Source: Planctomycetia bacterium (GTDB lineage Bacteria > Planctomycetota > Planctomycetia > Pirellulales > PNKZ01). From it: 64,000 nt of DNA. The notes beneath the pieces were generated by a model. That model was given only the letters and a program-made list of their open reading frames with translations. It made no database searches and was not told where the DNA came from. Shown piece after piece: positions 34,860-43,029 of this stretch. The position numbers were made by a program, and so were the translations under genes. How positions within the stretch are numbered: position 1 is the first letter of the stretch; every line of letters starts with the position of its first letter. Where the stretch lies: contig JAIOPP010000067.1 in assembly GCA_021413845.1 (NCBI GenBank), positions 1 through 64,000 of the forward strand, written 5' to 3'.

Positions 34860-37661
34860 CTAGCGGCGCGCCGTCGTGCGGTTCACGACCAGCGCCCCGA
34901 CCAGGGCATCGCGCGGCGCGCTTCCGGGAAGCACCGCCAACGCATACTCGGCAATGTCCAGATTATAGCGGGTCACCGTCGCCAGCAAGTCGTGCGTCGT
35001 CCGAGCTTCGCGCGAGAGAGCGTTTAAGGCCGTGGCGACGGTCGTTTGGCCGGCGGCATACTTTTGCAATACCTGATCCGAAGCCGCATCGGCCGACGTT
35101 ACGGCATCGGCTCGCAGCAGCATCGTTTCATGCAAAACCGGAATCCGCTCGGCCGCTTCTTGCAGTCGGGGCGACTTCGCCGAGCCGGCGGGCAGCCCTT
35201 CCAGTTGGGTCTTATAGCTCCCCGCGTGCGGCAACGTCGAAGGAATGATCCACGCCGAGTCGAGCGGGCGACGGGCGTCGTTCGTCAGGTTCCATTGCGC
35301 GATCGCCAGGTCGGCCATCGTCGAGAGGCGATTCGCTTCGACCGACAGTTTCGCGGCGCGGATTTGCAGCATCGCGATGCTCCCGGCAGGCTTGTCGCGA
35401 AATTGCAGCGCCGATTGCCCGAGCGCGTCGAGTCGTTCGAGCTTTTGCGTCCAAACTCGATAGCGGGTCGCATACTCGGCGGTTCGCCAATAGGCCTGAA
35501 TGATCTCGCGTCGATGCGACGGCTCCGAGCCGGTCATGCATTCGTCGAGCGTGGCGGCGTGGAATTGATTCGCCGGCAATGCGCGGGTGCCGTGCAGCAA
35601 CTCGACGAGCTCTTGCGTCCGTCGCGCGGCGGGGAGTTGCGTGAGTTGGGTGTAGTATCCAGCCGGCTCGACTTCGGGATCGAACCGCATCTCGCCGGTC
35701 TTTGCTTCGACCGGCGAGGCCTTGATCGATTCTAACGCTGTTGATTCTGCCCCGATGAGCGTGCCGGTGCGCGGTTCGCTCAGTAGCGGCGCGGTCGCTG
35801 CCGGAGCGCCGGCCGTGTTCTCCGGCTTCGGCTTCTTTTTCGGATGCGTGCCCGAGGAATAGGGCGACTGCGGATTGAGCGGCTGGGCTTCGTGTTGCAC
35901 ATAGTCCGGCAGTTGCCGCGGTGCGCGCTGCGCGTCGAAGTCTTCCGTCGGCAGTCGATTGACTTTGAACTTCAGCGGCGCGTCGCCGGCCGGCTTTTGC
36001 GGCGGAGCGAGCGTCGGCTCGCCGCGCACCGGTGCGGCTGCGCCGGAGTTCGGGAACGGCGACGGCGGGCCCGGCATCGGCATCGCCGCAGGAACGGGCT
36101 GAAAGAAACTCGGCGGCACGCCGACGGTCGGCAGCGCTTGGGGGATCGGTGTTTGCGGAATCACTGTTTGCGGCATCGCCACGGGCAGATCACGCGCTGG
36201 AGGAACCGGCGCACCGGCGCTCGTCTCATCGACGTTCGCGATCGGCAGCGTCGCCGACATCAGGTTGATCGTGCTCGGCTTCGTCGCGGCTTGCGGTGGG
36301 AGGAGCGTCGGCTCCGCCGCCGGCAGTTCCGTCGCACGTGCCGCGGGTTCCGAGTTCGAGAACGCTTCTGCGGAGATCGTGTTGCCGAACTCGTCGACGT
36401 AGGTCACTTGCTCGATCTCGCCGCCGCTATTGGGAACGATGGCTCGTCCGAGCTTCGGCGTATGCGAGTTCTTAATCAACATGCCGACGAGCGTCTCGCG
36501 GCTCGTGCCGTCGGGAGCGCTGGTCAGAGCGTATTCGGCGATCTCTTCGTTGTAGCGCCGCACGGCCCCGATGAACTCGCTGCGTCGTTCGCGCAGTTCT
36601 TCCACGGCGATGAAGACGTCGTCGACTTCGAGTTGTCCTTTGCGATAGGCGTCGAACGCGGCATCGTAAGCGTCTTGCGAGGCCCACACCGTTTCGGCTC
36701 GCATCGCGATAATTTCGCGCCAGAGCGGCAACGTGCGGTTCAGCAAGTAGGCCCGAGCCGGAGGGGTTCGTTGCGCATAGACCTTCTCGAAGTGGGTGTT
36801 GTAGACGCCGACATGCGGCAAGTCACGCGGCAGCGGTTGCCGATTCGCCGTCGGCAACGAGGCCCGATCGGCGAGTTCGTGCTGTGTGGCGGCCAGCCGC
36901 AGCTCTGCTTCGCGCCGGCGAGCTTGCGCTTCGGCGTAGCGCGACGTGGTTTCCGTTTTGGCTCGTTGTAGGTCGGGCCCCTTTTCGACACTGTCGATCA
37001 CTTCGCTGAGCAACTTGAGAAACTGCGTTTGTTGCCAAGCGAAGTGATAGTCGGCGACATCGGCCGTTAGTTTCCAGTAGGTGCGTACGGCATCGATCTG
37101 CCGCCGCCGATCGCCGACGTAGCCGAACAACTCATCGAGCGACGTCGTCCGGCCAGGGAGCGCGAGCGACTTCGGCAACACCAGCGACTCGCGCACTAAG
37201 TCCCCTGCCCCGGACTTGTCTTCGTTTTGCGCGGGCGGTGCCGAGGCAGCGTTGTTCGAAGCGGGAACGGTTTCGTAAGTCGGCGTGGAGTAGCCGGGCT
37301 GCGCGTTGTTGGAGAATGAGTTCTTCGGGAGCGTGTTGCTCGGCAGTGTATTACTGGGCAGCGCAGTGTTTATCGGCGGAGTATTAGGTGCCGCGTAGCC
37401 TGACGGAGCTGCGTAGTTCGGCGTGGTCGGCGCTTGGGGTTGTTGCGTTTGTGCGTAACGTTCCGTCGGCGCGCCGGCCGGGCGATCGGCGAAGCTCGGC
37501 GGCGGCTGCATCGGTTGTCCGTTTGCAGGCGCGGCACCGTAGCCGGGACGCGCAGAAAGAGGAGCCCCGGCCGTGGGAATCGGCGGCGAAGGGGCTCCGA
37601 GCGAATCGACCGAAGTTTGGCCGATCAGACTCCACATCATTACGAACGACACGACATCCAT
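34860..37661 (-). CDS. Large secreted protein with duplicated TolC-like helical domain
   Basis: A 933-residue product beginning with a hydrophobic segment (VSFVMMWSLIGQTS). Residues 20-160 are Pro/Ala/Asn-rich. Two related helical domains follow, at about 165-415 and 680-933, joined by a Pro/Ala-rich linker of about 260 residues. Matching segments are RRRQIDAVRTYWKLTADVADY with RREIIQAYWRTAEYATRY, LPHVGVYNTHFE with LPHAGSYKTQLE, and EIAEYALTSAP/ETLVGMLI with DIAEYALAVLP/DALVGALV. The long alternating helices and the tail resemble the TolC outer-membrane efflux fold, but no pump genes are adjacent. Function unknown; an envelope role is likely. Confidence 0.75.
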   Translation of the reverse strand: MDVVSFVMMWSLIGQTSVDSLGAPSPPIPTAGAPLSARPGYGAAPANGQPMQPPPSFADRPAGAPTERYAQTQQPQAPTTPNYAAPSGYAAPNTPPINTALPSNTLPSNTLPKNSFSNNAQPGYSTPTYETVPASNNAASAPPAQNEDKSGAGDLVRESLVLPKSLALPGRTTSLDELFGYVGDRRRQIDAVRTYWKLTADVADYHFAWQQTQFLKLLSEVIDSVEKGPDLQRAKTETTSRYAEAQARRREAELRLAATQHELADRASLPTANRQPLPRDLPHVGVYNTHFEKVYAQRTPPARAYLLNRTLPLWREIIAMRAETVWASQDAYDAAFDAYRKGQLEVDDVFIAVEELRERRSEFIGAVRRYNEEIAEYALTSAPDGTSRETLVGMLIKNSHTPKLGRAIVPNSGGEIEQVTYVDEFGNTISAEAFSNSEPAARATELPAAEPTLLPPQAATKPSTINLMSATLPIANVDETSAGAPVPPARDLPVAMPQTVIPQTPIPQALPTVGVPPSFFQPVPAAMPMPGPPSPFPNSGAAAPVRGEPTLAPPQKPAGDAPLKFKVNRLPTEDFDAQRAPRQLPDYVQHEAQPLNPQSPYSSGTHPKKKPKPENTAGAPAATAPLLSEPRTGTLIGAESTALESIKASPVEAKTGEMRFDPEVEPAGYYTQLTQLPAARRTQELVELLHGTRALPANQFHAATLDECMTGSEPSHRREIIQAYWRTAEYATRYRVWTQKLERLDALGQSALQFRDKPAGSIAMLQIRAAKLSVEANRLSTMADLAIAQWNLTNDARRPLDSAWIIPSTLPHAGSYKTQLEGLPAGSAKSPRLQEAAERIPVLHETMLLRADAVTSADAASDQVLQKYAAGQTTVATALNALSREARTTHDLLATVTRYNLDIAEYALAVLPGSAPRDALVGALVVNRTTARR

Positions 37662-37845
37662 GACGATTCCCCCGATACGAATCCTTTCGTAACGAGGGTA
37701 AGTTGACCTTTCGCGACGTTTGAGTCAATCTCGACCGCCGATGGCGCGAGACGTCGTGCTTCGTCGATGTTCGCGCTCGCATTGCTAGCGTCGCGGTGCG
37801 TGGTAGACTGCGACGAGATTCTCTTTCGTTGAGTTCATTGCGTTT

Positions 37846-38475
37846 ATGAAGCGCTTGCTTAACTTCGTCGCGCTCGTCGGTTTCTCCGCGATTTCGCTGG
37901 CGGCGGTAGTGCGCGTCGTGCGAACTGAGCTGGCACCGCAAGACCCTTTCGACCACGCGGCGCTCGAAGCGTGGCTGATTGGCGGCGAGGCCGGAGCGGA
38001 AGATGTCGCGCTCGCTACGCCGAAGGCGCGCCGTGCGGCCAGGTTGCTCGAGCGCGACTTTCACGACGATTTCGATTGGCGGCCGTTTTACGAGCAACTC
38101 GACCCTGCCGCGCGGGATCGCTTCAATGCCCACGTCGCGGCCCTCGGGCTGCTTCTCTTCGAGCAACGAGCCGAGCGGTACGCGTCGCTGCCGCGGCACG
38201 ATCGCGAGCGCTATCTCGACGGCCAACTCAACGACTTCGCCCATTGGTACCTCTTCGCTCCCGACGGCCGCAAGATCCAAGGGATCGAACTTTTTCAATC
38301 GAGCGCATTCGCGTCGACCTTGCGCGCCGAAAAGTCGAGCAACGAGCAAAAAGGTTCACCTGCGCTACGGAGCGCATCGGCGGCGTTGTTACGCGATTTG
38401 CAAGCGCGCGTCGTTTCCCGAGCGCTGCAAAGATTCGTTCCCTCGGCTCGCGAGAAGAAACGGAGAGAAGATTAA
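37846..38475 (+). CDS. Membrane-anchored or secreted protein of unknown function
   Basis: A 209-residue protein with an N-terminal hydrophobic segment (LLNFVALVGFSAISLAAVV) that may be a signal anchor. The rest is Arg/Asp/Glu-rich and mostly helical by appearance (RAARLLERDFHDDFDW, ARDRFNAHVAALGLLLFEQ, HDRERYLDGQLNDF) and ends in a basic tail. No family was recognised. It converges on mfnB, with 19 bases between the stops. The frame has normal codon use and looks real. Confidence 0.65.
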   Translation: MKRLLNFVALVGFSAISLAAVVRVVRTELAPQDPFDHAALEAWLIGGEAGAEDVALATPKARRAARLLERDFHDDFDWRPFYEQLDPAARDRFNAHVAALGLLLFEQRAERYASLPRHDRERYLDGQLNDFAHWYLFAPDGRKIQGIELFQSSAFASTLRAEKSSNEQKGSPALRSASAALLRDLQARVVSRALQRFVPSAREKKRRED

Positions 38476-38494
38476 GCGAGCACGATAGCTTCGC

Positions 38495-39202
38495 TTAACG
38501 GCGGACCGTGAGTTGCGGTAGCAGTGCGCGAATGGCGCGAATGCGGTCGGCAGCGATCTTCGCGGTTCGGCCCCCTTGGCAAGCCGCGCCCCGAACGGCG
38601 ACGTAATCCGCTCCGCAATCGACGACCGTGCGGATCGTTTCCAATGTCAAGCCTCCGCCGACGACGGCGAGCATTCCTCGTGCCTGAACCTCGACGACGA
38701 ATCGACGCAGCCGCTCGACGTTCCAATGGTCGAGCAACGTCCGGCCGTCTTTCACTCCGGTGTCGACCAGCACGGCGCGGGCTTCGAGCGAGATCGCTTC
38801 CGCGACGATCTCGTCGGTTTCCGGTGCGGCCGTGGCATCGGCGTCGGCATACGCGACCGCTACGAAGTCGACGCCGGCGGGTAAGCTGCGCCGCCACGTG
38901 CGCAACTGGGCGGGCCATTCCGTGCGTGTGCGGCAGCCGGCGAGGCCGACTTTGACGAACGCGATCCCCTCGGGCACATTCGGCAACGCATCGGCGAGCT
39001 CGCCGAGCGCCATGCTCAGCGGAACGTGGCGCCGTTCGCCGTGGCTCTCGTCGCGCAGCCGTACGATCTCGGCGGCGGTTTGGAAATCGACCGCACCGAG
39101 CGCTCCGCGCGTCGGTTCTTTCAGATCGATCAGGTCGACGCCGGCTTCGAGCGCGATCCGGGCTTCCTCGACGTCGCGTACGCTGACCAAGAGCCGCGTC
39201 AC
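38495..39202 (-). CDS. mfnB: (5-formylfuran-3-yl)methyl phosphate synthase, methylofuran biosynthesis
   Basis: The start is GTG 39202; its GTGA overlaps the stop of the upstream gene. The 235-residue protein is an aldolase-like barrel: TRLLVSVRDVEEARIAL and VDLIDLKEPTRGALGA at the N-terminus, FVKVGLAGC, VLVDTGVKDGRTLLDHW and VVGGGLTLETI at the C-terminus. Lys28, Lys84 and Lys151 match the three conserved lysines of archaeal MfnB, which condenses two glyceraldehyde-3-phosphate molecules into the furan ring. It supplies the furan half of methanofuran/methylofuran, used in the bacterial formyltransferase/hydrolase C1 route. The ligase/kinase genes are 18 kb away at 20.2-22.9 kb. Confidence 0.9.
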   Translation of the reverse strand: MTRLLVSVRDVEEARIALEAGVDLIDLKEPTRGALGAVDFQTAAEIVRLRDESHGERRHVPLSMALGELADALPNVPEGIAFVKVGLAGCRTRTEWPAQLRTWRRSLPAGVDFVAVAYADADATAAPETDEIVAEAISLEARAVLVDTGVKDGRTLLDHWNVERLRRFVVEVQARGMLAVVGGGLTLETIRTVVDCGADYVAVRGAACQGGRTAKIAADRIRAIRALLPQLTVRR

Positions 39203-39756
39203 GTCGCGCCCTTCGCGCCGGCCTGCGCTTGCTTGAGGTCGTAGAGGCGTTGATTGAGGCGGTTCACCAAGTCGACGCCGAGGGGCTCGGTCCAGGTCCC
39301 CCGAAGCGTGGCGAAGTTGCCGCACCAAGCGGCGAGCAGCGGCGCCGTCTCGACGTGCGAAAATTCTTCCGCCTTCTCCGCGATCCGGACGACGAGCGTC
39401 GTCGTCTCTTTGGTTTCGGTGCGATCGTCGGTGAAGAAGATCGGGCCGCGCCCCAAAAGAAACGCCTCGACATGCTCCAGCGGCACTTCCACCGGCGGGC
39501 CGAAGCGAACGTAGAACCGCACGCGACCGTCGTGATACGAAATGCGCGGGAGCCGCGCGATCAGCAGCAAAACCACGCCCCCGACGAGCGCGACGGAGAA
39601 TGCGGCCAGCAGCACGTAGAAACCGGTCGAAGTTCCGGTTTCCGAACGACGCCCGAGGGAAACGGCACCGATCACGCAAGCTACGGCGACGACGGCCGCC
39701 GCCGCGATGGGCAGCGCGAACGCGCGTCGATTCGCCTGTAACCAGGTTTCGGCCAT
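39199..39756 (-). CDS. Membrane protein of unknown function co-transcribed with mfnB
   Basis: A 185-residue protein with two membrane helices (about residues 13-34 and 46-67) followed by a soluble domain: PRISYHDGRVRFYVRFGPPVEVPLEHVEAFLLG (start cited as PRISYHDGRVRFYV). The soluble part has short beta-strands and a late helix (VNRLNQRLYDLKQ), the general look of PH-like or membrane-anchored small domains. Its stop codon overlaps the mfnB start by 4 bases, so the two are coupled. Whether it has any part in C1 metabolism is not known. Confidence 0.7.
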   Translation of the reverse strand: MAETWLQANRRAFALPIAAAAVVAVACVIGAVSLGRRSETGTSTGFYVLLAAFSVALVGGVVLLLIARLPRISYHDGRVRFYVRFGPPVEVPLEHVEAFLLGRGPIFFTDDRTETKETTTLVVRIAEKAEEFSHVETAPLLAAWCGNFATLRGTWTEPLGVDLVNRLNQRLYDLKQAQAGAKGAT

Positions 39757-40081
39757 ATTAACGGGTTCTTAACTGAGGGCGGTGTCCGTCTGCGAGGGCT
39801 GAATTTAAGCGAATTGCCGATCGTATCAAAGGGGCTGCCACGGTGCGGCACCTTGGAATCGGGCATTGCTCCGTGGGAATCGGACGCTTGGAGTCGGAGC
39901 GACCCGATTGTTTTTGTCGACCGGTCGGCCCCTCTAGCCCATAGCTTCCCCGCAACCAGATCGATAAGCTATCGCTGCATGTCGATCGCTGGAACGACCG
40001 TTGGTCTCCTGAGGTCCGGTCGGCTGCCCCTATGGTTCTAAAATCAGATTGATCTCGCGCACTCGGCAATAAGGTTTTTCC
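39757..40081. other. Intergenic region upstream of the antiporter gene
   Basis: About 325 bases between divergent genes. It holds a small hairpin (atagctt at 39941-39947 with aagctat at 39966-39972) and an AGG ribosome site about 8 bases before the ATG at 40082. No gene or clear operator was seen. Confidence 0.5.
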
Positions 40082-41680
40082 ATGTCCGATCATCCCGTCT
40101 CCGGTAGCGCGCCCTCTCCGAAAGGGGTCGTGGCGGCAATCTTGGTCGTGCTCTTGCTTTATATCGTCGCCGCCGCGATGGGCTGGCCGCAACTCGGCAC
40201 GGAGCTCTCGAACGGCGTCGGCCACGATGCCGCGGGGCACGCGCTGCCGCACGATCCGGGCGTCACGGCCACGGCCCGAACCAACGCCGGCCATTTCGAC
40301 GCCGACGTCGAGCATGGCAACATGGAGCCGCACCCTGCGGTTTTCATGGTCTTGCCGTTCTGCTTGTTGCTCGCCGCGATCGCCATCTTTCCGTTGTCGC
40401 ATAAGACGGAGCACTTCTGGGAAAGCAACCTCAACAAGTTGCTCGTCGCCGGCGGGCTCGGTCTGCTCACGCTGGCCTACTACGCGTTCGTCTATAAGGC
40501 TCCGCTCGATCGCCATTTTCTCGGCCATGCCGTAATCGAGCAGAGTACCTTCTGGTCGTTGCCGTGGGTCATCATTCAAAACTCGATCTTCAACGACTTC
40601 GTGCCGTTCATCATTTTGCTGTTCGCCCTCTATACGATCTGCGGCGGCATTCGCATTAGCGGCGACTTGCCCGCGCATCCGATCACGAACACCGCATTTC
40701 TTGCGGTCGGTGCGCTTTTGGCGAGCTTCATCGGCACGACCGGCGCTGCAATGCTTTTGATCCGACCGGTATTGGAAACCAATGCCGAGCGCAAGAAAGT
40801 CGCGCATACGATCGTATTCTTCATCTTCATCGTCTGCAATTGCGGCGGCTGCTTGCTGCCGATCGGCGACCCGCCCTTGTTCCTCGGGTATCTCAAGGGG
40901 GTCGACTTCCTCTGGACGCTCCAACTGTGGAAGCAATGGGCGCTCGTCAACGGTGCGCTGCTCGCCATCTATTTCGTTTGGGACACCTTCGTCGCGTATC
41001 CCAAGGAGAAGTTGCAAGACGTCCGCCGCGATGAAACTCAAGTCCGCAAGCTCACGTTCGAAGGGCTCTGGCCGAACGTTCTTCTCTTGCTCGGCATCGT
41101 CTTCGCCGCGGCGCTCTTGAGCCCGTCGAAGCTGTTTCCCGGCACCCAGTGGTATCCGTGGCTGTTCTTGCGCGAAGCGGTGCAACTCGGCTTGGTGTTG
41201 CTCTCGCTGGTCTTGGGCTCGTCGCGCGTACGAGAAAAGAACTCGTTCAACTACGGCGCGATCGTCGAAGTCGCGGCGTTGTTCATCGGCATCTTCATTT
41301 GCATGCAGCCCGCGTTGCAGATTCTCGACATTCGCGGCGGCGAACTCGGCGTGACGAGTGCCGCGCAATACTTTTGGGCGACCGGATCGCTTTCCAGCGT
41401 GCTCGACAACGCCCCGACGTATGTCGTCTTCTACGAGCTTGCGAAGATCGATCCGTTGCACCTGAGCGAGCAAGCGGCGAAGCTCTTGGCTGCGATCAGC
41501 CTGGGGGCCGTCTTCATGGGTGCCAACACCTACATCGGCAACGGTCCGAACTTCATGGTGAAGACGATCGCCGAAAAGTCGGGCATCAAGATGCCGAGCT
41601 TCTTCGGCTACATGGCCTATAGCTTCGGGATCTTGATTCCGCTGTTCGTCGTGATCACGTTCATCTTCTTCCGCGGCTAA
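40082..41680 (+). CDS. NhaD-type sodium:proton antiporter-like membrane protein
   Basis: A 532-residue protein with one N-terminal helix, a polar loop rich in His/Asp (residues about 45-85), then about 11-12 helices. Features include HFWESNLNKLLVAGGLG, FNDFVPFIILLFALYTICGGI, FIGTTGAAMLLIRPVLETN, CNCGGCLLPIGDPPLFLGYL and SSVLDNAPTYVVFYELAK, with NTYIGNGPNFMVKTIAE near the end. These D/N-P loops and duplicated re-entrant-looking segments are typical of the ion-transporter superfamily (NhaD, ArsB, citrate-type). NhaD exchanges Na+ or Li+ for H+. Substrate is inferred from overall similarity only. Confidence 0.85.
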   Translation: MSDHPVSGSAPSPKGVVAAILVVLLLYIVAAAMGWPQLGTELSNGVGHDAAGHALPHDPGVTATARTNAGHFDADVEHGNMEPHPAVFMVLPFCLLLAAIAIFPLSHKTEHFWESNLNKLLVAGGLGLLTLAYYAFVYKAPLDRHFLGHAVIEQSTFWSLPWVIIQNSIFNDFVPFIILLFALYTICGGIRISGDLPAHPITNTAFLAVGALLASFIGTTGAAMLLIRPVLETNAERKKVAHTIVFFIFIVCNCGGCLLPIGDPPLFLGYLKGVDFLWTLQLWKQWALVNGALLAIYFVWDTFVAYPKEKLQDVRRDETQVRKLTFEGLWPNVLLLLGIVFAAALLSPSKLFPGTQWYPWLFLREAVQLGLVLLSLVLGSSRVREKNSFNYGAIVEVAALFIGIFICMQPALQILDIRGGELGVTSAAQYFWATGSLSSVLDNAPTYVVFYELAKIDPLHLSEQAAKLLAAISLGAVFMGANTYIGNGPNFMVKTIAEKSGIKMPSFFGYMAYSFGILIPLFVVITFIFFRG

Positions 41681-41708
41681 GGCCTCGGGGAGGAGCTTGC
41701 TACAGGAC

Positions 41709-41753
41709 CGTTTCAGTGAACACAGTTTTTGCGAACACCGTTTTTGTGAACGC
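41709..41753. repeat. Three 15-bp tandem repeats upstream of rnd
   Basis: Units cgtttcagtgaacac, agtttttgcgaacac and cgtttttgtgaacgc follow one another exactly, 20 bases upstream of the RNase D start. They differ at a few positions. They could be a small regulatory array or slippage product. Confidence 0.7.
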
Positions 41754-41773
41754 CTAACGATCGGACGAGCGAA

Positions 41774-42961
41774 GTGTCAGCGGACGTCATCACCACGCAA
41801 TCGGAGCTCGACGCCTTTGCCGGCCGGCTGCGCAAAGCCGATCGGATCGCTTTCGACACCGAGTTCGTTTCGGAGCATACCTACAAGCCGGAGCTCTGCC
41901 TCGTGCAAGCCGCTTCGGCCGACGAAGCGCTCTGCGTCGATCCGCTGGCGGATATCGATCTGACGCCGTTGTGGGAAGTGCTGACTTCGCCCAACCACAT
42001 GGTTATCGTCCACGCGGCGCGGCAAGAGCTGCTGTTCGCGCTCGATGCCACGGGGGGCAAGCGGCTCGGCAACTTGTTCGACGTGCAACTCGCGGCCGGC
42101 ATGATCGGCATGGAATATCCCGCCGGTTACGGCAACCTAATCTCGCGCCTGCTCGCAGTCGTTCCGCAAAAGGGTGAGACCCGTTCCGATTGGCGGAAGC
42201 GCCCGCTCACCGATCGCCAAATCGAGTACGCGGTGGCCGACGTGCGCCACTTGCTGCCGTTGCACGACAAACTGAAGGGGAAGCTCGCGAAGTTGAATCG
42301 GGCCGCCTGGTTCGACGTCGAAATGGAAGCGTTTCAAGTCGACTTGGAGAACTCGCTGACGCGCGATCGTTGGCGCCGCGTCGCCGGCAGCTCGGGCATG
42401 TCGAGCCGGAGTCAAGCGGTGTTGCGCGAGTTGTGGATGTGGCGCGAGCGCGAAGCCGAGCGGCGCAATCTCCCGGCCCGCTTGGTGCTGCGCGACGATC
42501 TGCTCGTCGAGATGTCGAAGCGGAAAGTATCCGATCCGAAACACCTCGGCGCGATCCGCGGCATGGAACGGCCGGAGCTTCGTCGCGCCGTGCCGGAGTT
42601 TTCGCAACTGATCGAGAAGGCGCTGCGACTTCCCGATGAAGCCTGCCCGCCGATGGTTCGCACGGATACGAACCCGCAGCTTTCTATGCTCGGGCAGTTC
42701 CTCTCGTCGGCGCTGACGAGCATCTGCCGAGCCGCCGAGATCTCGCCGAGCTTGGTCGGCACGGCGAACGACGTGCGCGAGCTGGTGAACTATCGGCTCA
42801 ACGGCGTCGCCGATTCCGAAGGAGAGATTCCGATCTTGGCTCGCGGCTGGCGCGCCGAAGTGGTCGGGCATCTCATCGAAGAGCTCTTAGCGGGCCGGAT
42901 GTCGATTCGCATCGCCGACCCGAATTCCGAACACCCGCTGGTGTTCGAGCCGCAGAAGTAG
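41774..42961 (+). CDS. rnd: Ribonuclease D
   Basis: A 395-residue 3'-5' exoribonuclease of the DEDDy group, starting at GTG 41774. The exonuclease domain (1-165) has Asp28 and Glu30 (AFDTEF), Glu85 (HAARQELLF, where E. coli has Asp85), and Tyr152/Asp156 (QIEYAVADVRHLLPL). The HRDC-type helical domains follow (about 200-380): LRELWMWREREAERRNLPA and HLGAIRGMER. RNase D trims tRNA 3' ends and other RNAs. Length fits the family (375 in E. coli). The third metal ligand is a conservative Asp-to-Glu change, so activity is probably kept. It is followed by a convergent secreted protein gene. Confidence 0.93.
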   Translation: MSADVITTQSELDAFAGRLRKADRIAFDTEFVSEHTYKPELCLVQAASADEALCVDPLADIDLTPLWEVLTSPNHMVIVHAARQELLFALDATGGKRLGNLFDVQLAAGMIGMEYPAGYGNLISRLLAVVPQKGETRSDWRKRPLTDRQIEYAVADVRHLLPLHDKLKGKLAKLNRAAWFDVEMEAFQVDLENSLTRDRWRRVAGSSGMSSRSQAVLRELWMWREREAERRNLPARLVLRDDLLVEMSKRKVSDPKHLGAIRGMERPELRRAVPEFSQLIEKALRLPDEACPPMVRTDTNPQLSMLGQFLSSALTSICRAAEISPSLVGTANDVRELVNYRLNGVADSEGEIPILARGWRAEVVGHLIEELLAGRMSIRIADPNSEHPLVFEPQK

Positions 42962-43029
42962 AGTCCGCTGCGGGTTTTCATACTCCGGTTCACACGGAGT
43001 TCGTTAGCAGAGTCGCTTAGCAGTGTTCT

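Noticed and set aside
39758-41473. A 571-codon minus-strand frame opposite the antiporter gene.
   Set aside because: The plus frame has clear transmembrane segments and family motifs; the minus frame is a charged mirror.
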